DNA from: Caenorhabditis elegans
Lineage: Eukaryota > Nematoda > Chromadorea > Rhabditida > Rhabditidae
Assembly: GCF_000002985.6 (NCBI RefSeq)
Contig: NC_003279.8
Coordinates: 11,780,001-11,844,000, forward strand
Length of the DNA stretch: 64,000 bases
Reading direction: 5' to 3'
Shown: piece by piece, positions 12,101-24,100 of the stretch
Numbering within the stretch: the stretch's first letter is position 1
Layout of the letters: each line of letters begins with the position of its first letter
Position numbers and translations under genes: made by a program
Notes under the pieces: model-generated
What the model was told of the DNA's origin: nothing
What the model saw: the letters and a program-made list of their open reading frames with translations, nothing else
The model's database searches: none

Positions 12101-15100
12101 ATATGTTTTGGTATTACACTAAAAAAAGAAAGAAATTACAAGAGAAAATAAAAAGAGATTGAGATGATAGGAAAGTGGATTTGAAGAATAAAACTGTAAT
12201 ATCGTGTAGATTTACGCAGCTCATGTGTCCTCGAGAAAAAGATTTTGGAGCTTTTTGGCTGGAAATGCTTGATTTTTTTTGAGTCTTTTTTGCCATAAAA
12301 ACGAGCAAAAATGACCCAAACCACAGCAGTTTCGAAAAAAACTGTTCTCCTCAAGGAGTACACAAGAGCCGCGTAAATCGACAAATTGACAAATTAAAGA
12401 AATTATTTAGAGTATGACACGTGGTGTCAGAATGTCCCATATTGGTTTGATCTACTTAAATCTTCGAAAAATGCGGGAGAAGAGACGTGCTGACGTCACA
12501 TTTCTTAGGCGAAAAATTCCCGCGTTTCTTGTAGATCAAACCATAATGGGACAGCCTGGCACAGTCGAGAATGAAACGATTTCAAAATATCCGAAAAAAA
12601 ATTTTCAATATTTTCAGCTAAAAGTTTCAAAAAAACGACAGAAAATTTCGAAATTTCTGCCGGAATTCGGCGAAACTAAATTTCGCAAGAAAAATGGTCG
12701 AGAGCTCATTTTTCGGAAAATAAAATTTCTAAATTTTTAGATTTCTATCTAGAAAAAGAGACGCAGACATTCTAAAAACACGCGCCAAGCTTGAAAATTC
12801 AAAAACTTTCTTCGCGGCGAAAAATTGTCTGTTCACCATGAGAAAAAGGGATAGACAATTGAGAGAGAGAGAGAATGAGACGGGGGGCATTGACCTGACC
12901 ACGGTCCGTCAGTTGGTATGTTGAACGGCTGCATAGACACTGAGAGACGCAGGCAGACGGTGGATAGGCATAGAGAGTGTGATGGGATGTGAGAGACGCA
13001 GAGACGGAAAGTGAACACGATCGGAGGTGTGTGCGCGGAGGAGTGACGAAATGAGGCGGGAAAATTTGTTTGTTTTTTGTTGCATTAAAATGGATTTTGC
13101 TAGAAAATAATGGAATTTTAGCGGCTAAAATGGCAAACTTGAAGAACAAATTTTTGAAACGCAATAGGCAGGCACGTAAGTAAGTAGGCAAGCAGGCATT
13201 AGGCAGGAACTTAGGCGGGCATGAAGTAGGCACGGAGATAGGCAGGCATAAAATAGGTATTTGGGCGGGCATGAAGTAAGAACGTAGATAGGATGGATGG
13301 AGGTAGGCACGTAGGCAGGCAAGCATGAAGTAGGCACTTTTTTCCACTTCTACGACTTTAAACGGAGGCGTTTTTATGCGGAATGGTCTTGCCGCGCGTT
13401 AAGTCATCATTCTCAGCAATTTATTTGTAAAATACGCGTAGAGCATGCGTAGATCACAATGAATTTGTAGATCACAATAAAAAGGCAAAAGAAATACGAA
13501 TTATGAGATGAATATTTTGTGATCTACTCGTGATCTACGCGAATTTTACACAGAAACTGCTGAAAATAATGACCTTATGCGCGGCAAGACCATTCCGCAT
13601 AAAATAGCCTCGCTTTAAAGTCGTAGAAGTGGAAAAAATATGGCGTAAAGTAGGCACGTAGGTAGGTGAAAATTAGGCCTATAGGATTCAAACTAAGCTT
13701 GAATTGTTGAAAAAAAGCTTTCCAAAAAACAAATTTACCTTGATTTTAGAGTTTTCCAACAGAAAATTAATCAAAATGAGAGCCAAAAAAAAAAAAACTT
13801 TTTTCCACGTTTTTTGTCTAAAGTATTGATTTATTTGGCTAAAAAGGCAAGTAATCGGCAAAATATAAGCAACTAGGCAAGTAAGCAGGCATGAAGTAGG
13901 CGAGTAGGCACGGAGGTAGGCGAGTATGAAACTAGCACCTAGAAAGGCATAAAGTAGGCGCGTAGGCAGAGAATCGACTTATGGGCAGGTACAAAATAGG
14001 CGAAAAGGCAAGTAGGCAGGCATCAATTAAGGAGGGTGAAAATTTGGCCAAAACGCGTTCAAAAAATGCTGAAATTGTTGAAAAAAGCTTTCAAAAAACA
14101 AATTTACCTTAACTTCTGAGTTTCCAGCAGAAAATAAATGAAAATGAGGGCCGGAAATCTAAGGAAATGAATTAAACACGTTCTTCACGTGAAGAAAAAT
14201 TACCTTTTTCAACGTTTTTTTCATTGAAAAATATTGATTTTTCGGCTAAAAAATGTTGAAAACCCACGAAAAATTGGACAATTTGTGCTCCCCGAGGAGG
14301 TTAGTTATGAACTAGGCACGTAGGTAGGCAGGTAAAAAGTAGGCGCATATTTAACCACGAAGCAAAGAAGGAAAGTAGGCAGGCATGTAGGTAGGTGCCA
14401 TATGGAATCGGCAGTTTGGTAGGCATGAGGTAGACACGTAGGCAAGCAGGTACGAGAAAACTAGTAGGCAGGCAGGCAGAGAGAATATTCGAATAGGCAC
14501 GTAGAAAAGCATAAGGTAGGCTTATAGGTAGGCACAAATTAGGCAATTAAGCAAATAGCCAGGCATGAAGTAGGCACGTAGGTAGGTGAAAATTTAGCCT
14601 AAACGCTAATAAAACTTTCAAAAACAAATTTACCTGTTAAAGTTTTTCAACAGAGAATAAATGAAAATGAGGATCAGAAAATTAAGGAAGTGAATTTAAC
14701 ACGTTTTCCACGTGAGATAAAATAAACCTTTTTCAACTTTTTTTTCCTTGAAAATATAGATTTTTTGGCTAAAAAAGCGAGCAATAGGCACATAATACGC
14801 GACTAGGCAAGTAGGCAGGCATGAAGTAGGCGAGTACTCCCGTGGGTAGTCATAAAATAGGCATGTAGGTAAGAATGCCATAGACATGTAGGCAGAGCAT
14901 CAAAAAGTTGGCACCTAGGGATGTAAGCATTAGGTAGGCGCTAGGTAAATTTTTTTTTTCAACGTTTTTTGATAAAAAAAATCGATTTATTTGTCTAAAA
15001 AATGTCGAAAAAACCCGAAAAATTGCACAATTTTCGTGTTCCCCGAGGAGGTCAGTTGTCATTAAACTGCCACCGGGAGTAGAAGAGATATGAGGCATCT

Positions 15101-18100
15101 ATTGAAAAATGTTGGCAAGAATTTTTCCAATATTTTTAGGATAAGTGAGTCATTCTGGCCTACATAAAACATTGGAAAATATTTTTTTTTGCTTAAATTG
15201 TGTTAAAAACTCTCAAAAACCTTCAAAATTCTCCCAATTTTTCGCTCAAAGTTACTAAAAAGGTGCGAAAAGTTGTAAATACTGGTCAGCAGCATAAATA
15301 AATAATCACAAATCTCTCTCTCTTTGCATATAGTATAAACAAATTCCCGCGCACGGGTAGAATAGAATGGCCGGGGAAGGTCAAGCTGTCGTCGGATGTC
15401 AGTGGGGAGAGGGGTGTCCCCTTATAAATATGGAAAATGCGATAATCCGTTTACGGGAGGACGTCGGAGGTAAATCTATTCGGCGGGAAATTTGAATTTT
15501 CGGAATTGTTAATGAGAAAGACAGTTGCTGAAATTTTCAGAAAAGCGCCTAATTTTGTCGGAAAATCAAAATATTTTTTCACCTGGGGTCAGAGTGTCAT
15601 TTCGGCTTGATCTACGTTGATCTACAAAAAATGCGGGAGAAGAGACGCATAGTTCTCAACTGATTTCGCACGATTAAGAACGTGCTGACGTCACATTTTT
15701 TTGGACAAAAATTCCCGCATTTTTTGTAGATCAAACCGTAATGGGAGAGACTGGCACCGCGTGTTAGTGAAACTCAATAATTTTATCGAAAAATCAATAA
15801 TTTTATCAAATAATTATAAAATTATAGAAAAATTGTTAACATTTGTCAAAAACCGTCAAAAAACCGCTATAATTGCCAAGTTAGAAGCATTTTATCGATT
15901 TTTCAATAGTTTAAACATTCTTTTACATTTACCAATTTTGGCCTTTTTATCCACTTTTTTGAAAAATTTGTTAGAAAATCGGCAATTGTATTTATTAAAA
16001 ATTGGCAAACATATTGATTTTTTTGATAAATTCTCTTATAAAAATAAAGAGCAAAAAAAGTCGATTTCTCTCCTTAAAAATAAAAATTTTAAATAAAAAT
16101 TCAGCTAGAATTTTCTCGTCACAAACTATTGTAGAGTACAAACTAAAACAAAAAGGTACACGTAAAAATGTGGTCTAACCAGCAGCATGTGGGAAAAATG
16201 TTGAAAACTGATGCATCATCTCTGGCAACATTCCCGCCGTTTTTTTTTCGCGGAATTTTCACCTAAAATTTGTGCCTAAATCTCTCAAACTGCCGTGCTC
16301 TCTCGAGCTGTTTAGGGTGCACTGTATGTGTGTTGAACAGATTATTTTTCTGCCGCAGAAGTTTTGAGAAGCCGACGGCAGCTAGCTAGCAGCCTGGGAG
16401 GTAGTTGAAACATACGTTTTTCCACGCTTTTTTCGACACTGTTTAACTTGGGGAGCACCTAGTAACAGGGGGGAAAAGTAAAAAAAAAAACGTCAAGGTA
16501 ACTCTCCGTAAATCGGCAGTTGGAGTTGTCGATTTACATAGTCTTATGCAAATAAATAAAGGTTCCCGTAAATTCACACAAAGCTCCGTAAATCTACGCA
16601 GCTCTCCGTAAATCTACACAGCTCCGGTAGACTTACATAGATCGTAGTAAATTCTGAAATGTCTCCGTAGATCTACACAGATCACCGTAAATCCACTCAG
16701 CTCTTCGTAAATCTACACAGGTTTCCGTAAGTTTACACAATTCCCTCAAACCCACATAGATCGGCGTAAATCTACACAGCTCTCCGTGAGTCCACACAGC
16801 TTTCCATAAATCCAAATGGCTTTTGTAAATTTACATAGATTTTTTTAAGTTCACACAGGGCTTCTGTAAGCCTACATTTCTCCCGTAAATCTACACAGAT
16901 CCCCGTAAATTCACATTGCTCCCGGTATTTTCCCACCAATCTCCGTAAATCCACACAACCCCTGCCTCCCAATTTTTTCCCAATTTTTTCCCAACTTCCA
17001 CCAAATTTTCTGACCAAAATCTCTATTATTTTTACTCCAAACTCTTACCAACTATGCTATGCAACGAATATGACGAAAGTCTTTGGTGAGGTGAAATTCC
17101 AGACGATGTTTGGCTACTGTATCTCTGGATGACGTCATTTGCCAGAGAAAATCGCGAGTAGGAATGGGCGGAGCTTCCCCCATTCCCTACCATTTGGACG
17201 GGGATTTCACGCTGAAAATTGCCAGATTTCTAGGTTTCGTGGCGAGACCCTTCTCACCTGTACAACTTTCTGAGGTTCTTGCTGCGCGGCTCCAAGGTCT
17301 CGAGACGAATGCTCGAGCTCTACAGTAGTATGACGGGCTCCGGTGCTGCTCACACGACGTGTCACGTAGTGAAACTGATAGGTGGATGCAGTACGGGTCG
17401 CACTGATTGGGCTGGATAACTTTTTTTTTAGGATTTCAAAATAAAAATATATATTTTGAGAACAAAAAACAGAGAATAAGCTTTGAAGGTTAGTTTTGGG
17501 AAAACCTTTGTATCTCTAAAACTAAGAGTTGTAGAAAAAAGTTGGTAATTGATAAAATGTGGGAAATTTTTTGGTAAATAATTTGGTAGTTGAAAATTTT
17601 TTGATAGCTTTTTTAGTTTTTGAGTTATACCGGTTTAAAGCAAAGTTTATCTATTTATCTATAAGGTTATTCACCACACAAACATGCTCAATGGAGCGCA
17701 CTCACACCGTCGGGAATTCCCTAAACGCTGTGCGTGTTTCTACACCATTCGCAGATCCTCTTCCACCGTTCCCATTGAAATATCCGACGGATCGAGGTGT
17801 CGTGGTCGCCGAGAAACTTCGATTCGAATTTTCGATAAAATTCCATGTGGAGGATCGGAATTCCGCGTCGTCATCATCCTCGGAATCGTAGAAAACGTTG
17901 TCCTGGTTATGTGGACGCCGTGGTGTTGACATTCGGTTAGTTTTGAACCAGAAATTAGATTATTTAAGTTAGTAAGAATACATAGGTGAGATTAGTAGTC
18001 GGGGAAAAAGGAGAATTGTCAGAGAAAACTAAAAAAAACTGATTTTTTCTAAACTAGGAGAAATTAAAAACAAAAACAACAAAAAAATAGAAAAAAGAGA

Positions 18101-21100
18101 AATGACAACTTTGGATAGAAAAGGACCACCTGGGTCCCGCCACGAAACCTTTTTTTTTTTTGGAAATTTCAACTGGGAGGTCTCGTTTTTTCATATTGGA
18201 ATGCTCAGAGGAGTTTATCAATTTTTTGTTAAAAGTTTAAAAATGATGACGCCCTGGAGGGAGGGGTAGTTTAATCCTATTTCGGGGGGGGGGGGGGGGG
18301 GGGGAATTGAAATTTTTTTTATAAAGTTGGGAAAAATAAAATTTTTTGAAAATTAGTTTTTTGTAAACCCAGAGCAATTTAAATTATTTCTCTATTAAAA
18401 AAATTAAAATTTGGATAAAATTCTATAAAAATTATTTATTAAAATCAATTTAGAAAAATGTCAAAAAAAACTGCGAAAACTTTACAAAATTAAAACATAA
18501 CATTTTTAAAGAGCATGGCTCAAACTTATAATCACTTGAAATATATTATAATTGTTTAAATTTAAATTTTCAATAATATTTTTTTCGTAAAAATGATTAT
18601 TTTCTTTTCAAATTTAAAAAAAATTCAAAAAAATGAAACAAAAAATGCCACACCCAACCAAAAAAAAAATCAGAAATTTTCCTCCAAAACGCGTTAAAAA
18701 TGTGTATGTACACAAAGTGCTCAAATGCCGCATTTTTTGGTATGTATTGAGGTGCTGGTGACGACATTGATAGTTCTTATCAATTAGAGTTATCATTGTA
18801 TACATTCACACATGTGTATGCTTATTTGGAGAAATATTGCCTATTGCTTTTTTTTTGGTTCAGCATTGGAGCGCATTTGCTGACTATATAAATTTGAAAT
18901 TTTCAAAAAATTGTATTTTAAATAAAAAATTTGATTTCTAATGATTTCTGAAATTTTTTTGAATGAAAACAGTTTTGATTATGCGATTTTGCAGCCTAGA
19001 TTGATTCATTCCAGTCCCTTTGGGGTCCTGCAACTAAAACTTGAGTAGCCCAGCCAATTATCGTGGTGGGACCCAATTAGCATGGAACCTAGTTATGACT
19101 GAACGGGCCTAATTTTAATTTGATGATAAAAAAAACAAAGATTTGGATTTCTAGGCCAGGAGTAAAGAAAGTTAGACCAACTGAGAATTTTAATGTCTTT
19201 TAATGTTTTTGAACCCATTTTTATTTCCAGGTTTTATTCCAGAACACTATTTTTAAATTCTATTGGGATACAATTTTCAAAATTTCAAAATTTGGATTTC
19301 TAGGCCATCAACTGGGAAGGTTAGGACACCTTAACAATTTATAGTCTTTTAATGTTTTTAAATTGAATTTTTAATAAAGTTTCAAAAAAAATCAAAATTT
19401 AGATTTCTAGGCCATCAACTGAGGAAGTTAGGCCACCTTGGAAATTTACAGTATTTTAATGTTTTTGAACATATTTTTATTTCCACGTTTTGCTCCAAGA
19501 CACTATTTTAAAAATTTATTGGGTTAAGATTTCAAAAAAGTAAAAATTCAAATTTTTAGGCCATCAACTGGGAAAGTTAGGCCACCTTGGAAATTTCAAG
19601 TCTTTTGATGTTTTTAAATGGATTTTTATACTCAGTTTTTGTTCCAAAACACTATTTTGAAAATGAAAACAGGAAAAGATTTCAAAAAAGTTGAAATTTG
19701 GATTATTAGGCCATCAACGGGGAAAGTTAGGCCACCTTGGAAATTTATTGGATTTCATTGGGAGCTTTCTTTTTTTTAAATAAATTTTTTCAAAAACACA
19801 ATTACTGTAATTGGAACTTTAAAAAAATAAAATTTTCAGCAAAAATTTTGAATTTAAGGGCAACAACGGTAAAACTGTTAGAAAACAAGGAAAAGTGACC
19901 ACAGAGGAAGGAACTAACAAGCCCATCTGTGTAATTTACAGATTAGTACTTACACAAACATAACAAAACACGACTCAATTGGGAAAATGCACAGAAAAAA
20001 ACGAAAAAGTTAGTCAAAATTTAAATTTAATGCTGGAAAATCGGAAAATTCTGCCACAAAAATGACATCACTTCAAAAAACTGCAAAAACTGAGCAACAA
20101 AAAAACTGGTAGTACATAAATGCTCAAAGATAACGATTAGGTAGGTACTACATCTTTGTACATATCCCGCGCGATTTCTCTGCGTATCTCTTGTTTCGAT
20201 GCTCTCTCGCGATGATATTTGCACAAGAGCATGTAGTTGTGTTGCACAGTAATCAGTTGGATGTACAGAGTTCAGAGAGATTAAGGAGATTTTGGTCAGT
20301 TTTTGGATTTTTGAGTTTTTTTTAAAAATTTTTTTCAAATTTGAAAACCCTCCAATTTCGGCAATTTCACATTTAGTAGGTAGGTTTTCAGCCTTACCTA
20401 CCTACCTACCTACCTACCTGCCTATCTACCAACTATTCGTCAGCTAGGTAAGTTAAAGGCAGGCTGTAGGCATTTCTGTGCCTACTCGAAAAAATCCCCT
20501 TTTTGTACCCAAAACCCCACGGAAATCCCTTCTTTTTCACCCAAAAGCTACCATTTTTCCCAAAAAAAATCCCAAAATTCCCGGAATTTTCCCCAACCAA
20601 CTGAAATCTCAAAATAAGCGTACCTAAAACTTCATTAACATCTGCTTGTTCCTGAAGAGATTTCGTTTTTCTAACCATTGTAATTACAGCTCCACTCGTC
20701 GATGGAGCACGTTTTTTGCTCTTCCATGTTTCGAGTTGCTCTCGTTTTCTGAAAAATTTGGGATTTTTTTGGGAGTTTTTTTTTAAATCAAAATCAAATT
20801 TTTTTTGGAAGTTGGTGGTTGTTTTCGGTTTTTTTTTCGGATTTTAAATTTTTTTTTTTTTTTTTTTGAATTTTTCATACGTTTTTTCACTATTTTTAAT
20901 TTATTTCTGATTTTTCTGTGTTTATTTTTTGAAAATTAAAAAAAAGATTTAATGGAACTAAAATATAATTAATAATTTTTACTATTTAAATTTTAGTTAA
21001 AACTTTTTTTTGACTTTTTTGAATTATAAAAAGTTTGTGAATTAATGGGAAAAAATTTGTAAGTGTATTTTGAACTCCTTCCAAATTTTTGGATTTTTAA

Positions 21101-24100
21101 ATGTTTAAATTTCTTTTTTAGTTTTTTGACTTTTTTGAAAATTTTAAACTTTTTGTTTTAAATAGTGCTCCAAAAAAAATATTCGGGTTTTATTTTTCAA
21201 ACTTCTGAAACTAAACAATTTCCAAAATTTGCTCAATTTCAATAATTATTTTTCAAAAAATTATTTCACCTCTTTTTTGTACTTTCTTTGCATATATTTT
21301 AAAACTTTCAAGTGAAGCCAATCTATTGAAAAACTCACGTAGTTTCCTCAAAATCATAAAGCAACGTTTCCGAGTGATATCGATATTCTACACGTCGTTC
21401 TGATGCGTTTACTCTGAAAATTCCAATTATGTCATCCAAAAAACGTGAATTTTCATGATTTTCTAGCATTTTTGATACAATTTCAATATGAAATTCGAGC
21501 TCTCCATAGCTTTTTACATTTATTCGGATATTTTTAGGAAATTAGAAAAAGCTCAAAAATCCCGGGATTTCAGTGTTTGCGTATTATCGAGGCTACAGTA
21601 ACCCAGAAAAATAATTTTTTTTGAAGTTTTTTAGTTTTTTTTAAAACTCACTTATACTGATAAGTAACTTTTCCAGGTGGCTGACTTCCTGCCCGGACTG
21701 TCATCATTTGTCCGGATTTTGAATCTCTGACCACACTCTTGCCGGAGACGTCATTGAGGTGTCGGGATAGGGATCCAGTGCTGAAAAATCAAATAGGTTT
21801 GAACTTTGAAACGGTGACAGATATCAAAAAGTTGCTAACTGTCAAAATATAGAGAATAAATTTTTTAATATTTTGCTAGTTGGAAGTTTTTTGATATTTC
21901 ACTTGGCTAGTGAGATAGAAGGGTTTGAAGTTGGTGGAGGGGGACACAGGTCTCTCATTAAACACCAAATTATCTCAGAGAAGGTAAGAGGTACTAAAAA
22001 ATTGCTAACAGGCAAAATGTAGAGAAACAATTTTTGCATATTTCGGTAGTTGAAAGTTTTCTGATATCTCACTTGGCTGGTGAGATACAAGAGTTTGAAG
22101 TGGCAGGCTGTACGGCCTCCCTCCCCATTTTCTTACTCGTTGCAAGAATTCAATTATCTCTAAAACCGTAAGAGATATCAAAATATTTTTAACTGACAAA
22201 ATGTTCAGCATATAATTTTGCATCGATTGAATAGAAATTATTTTTAAAAAAATTTATTTTGGGGGCCCTGGCGCGGGTTTTTCAAATGTCAATTTTTTTT
22301 TAAATTTTTCATTATCCCAATTTCAAATTTGCAACAAAAAAAACTCACACAACATGACTAGTCTCTATCTTCGAAGGTGGTCTTGGCCTGCCAGCAGGTA
22401 CCCTTACAATAGGTACCGTATCCGTCGACCGTATCGTATGGTTTTTGACACGTGGCAGTGTCAACGACACTCCATTCGCCGAGTTCGCCGTCTTGATCTG
22501 CCCGTTGGCGGCGCCTTCGGATCGTACCGAGACCCGTACTGTACTATCTCTACGGCGTTCTGGGTCCCGTGATACACTTCTCGATGGCACATACACTTCT
22601 TGTGACTCGTATTCGTCGAGTAGTCTGGAAATTTTAAATTTAAAAATTTCGTTAAAAAAATTTTTTTTTTTGATATCCTATATTTTTGACATGAACTTTT
22701 GGGAGGTAAATCTATTAATTTTTTAAAGAAATCAGCGCTGTGAGACCTTTTCAGTTCAAAAAAGGTGGGTCCCGCCGCGAAAAGTCACTGGGTTACTGTA
22801 GTTTTCGTGGTGGGACCCAAAATCGCCAGAACCTAGGCATAATGGGTGTTAAATGAAAGGTCTTGGTGAGCTGAAGCTAGTTTTGAATATAATTTTTTAA
22901 AATTCGAACATTCAAACGCATAAAACTTAAAATTTTCCAATTTAAAAATCAAACCTTTTTCTGACTTTACAGCTCGACGGAGCACAACACTTTGCGCCCA
23001 TTTTTCGTGGATAAAATAAAAATGCTAATTAATCGAGTAATTAGACATTGATAAGTGGAAATCTCTAGAACATGTCTCTAGAGATTCTCTTTTTTTTTTG
23101 ATAAGAGATATCAATTTTTTCGATGCCGCACCGAGATTTTGGTAGGCGGGGGATGGTGGTGTCTAGAAACTTGCAAGTTTAAGGCACTTGAGAACAGATG
23201 AAAGGAGAGGAAGAGCATCGGCGAAGTACAAACAACAAAAAGGGGTGCACATCCGATTATATTTGCTCCTGTCACTCTCATGCTTATCACACACACACAT
23301 GGGACAAAAGAGATTCGCAGTCAGCAGGATTCGAACCTACGCGGGCAGAGCCCATTTGATTTCGAGTCAAACTCCTTAACCACTCGGACATGACTGCATG
23401 CCGAAACCACCCGCGGCAGGGTATTTGTGAAATGACAGGGGATGTAGGAGAAGACATACAAAAAAGGAGATTTACTAAAAAATTTGAATTCCCGGGTACG
23501 ATGCTCCAATATTCCGTTGTTCAAAAACCCACTTAAAACTTGGATTTCAATGGATTTTTTGGGCGCAATGTGTGGAAAATGTTGAAATAATTGAAAGAAG
23601 GGAAAAATAACAGAGAAAAAGTGGATTTTAACAGAAAATCATAGCAAATGCGCTTAGTTAGATAGATTGGACGCATCTGCCGCAGCGAACTTTACAAAAA
23701 ATGACCACTTGCTCTGCCGTCCGTTTTCTATCTGTCTCTCCAGCCATTAGGATAAGTTTTATGGGCCAATTTATGACTTTTTCATAGGTTTTTTTACTCG
23801 GTTAGCGGAGGTTTCAAGGCGTAATTTCTCACCTTTGCGGCTTCGTGACAACCGTGTAAAAGGTGCGTTCAATCTCATGCGTGACGTCACTCATATGCTC
23901 ATTTCCGCGTGCTCGAGCAACTGAATATGCTCCGGCTCCAGATGACACGACTTCGGTTGGGGACTGAAATTTGATACTTTAAACATGGATTTTATTAGTT
24001 TTTTTGGAGGGGTTTTAGTATTTGTTTGAAATAACGAACGAAATTTCTGGGTCCCTCCACGAAAAATTTGCTTGCTACAGTACACTTCAGTTAAAAGGCG

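Noticed and set aside
12799..13347. 182-codon minus-strand ORF
   Set aside because: Its first part is minisatellite (GTAGGC) translation and the rest has no splice logic or domain; cysteine/proline-rich composition comes from the repeat.
13140..16965. CRISPR-like regularly spaced repeats
   Set aside because: These are eukaryotic minisatellites: units are contiguous or degenerate, without constant repeats separated by unique spacers, and the genome is a nematode's.
16633..17017. Minus ORFs with LCRFTEICVDLR repeats
   Set aside because: Translation of the CTCCGTAAATCTACACAG minisatellite.
22445..22726. Plus-strand ORF over 22.4-22.7 kb
   Set aside because: Shadow of the minus-strand module A exon 22624-22349, which has matching acceptor, donor and phase.
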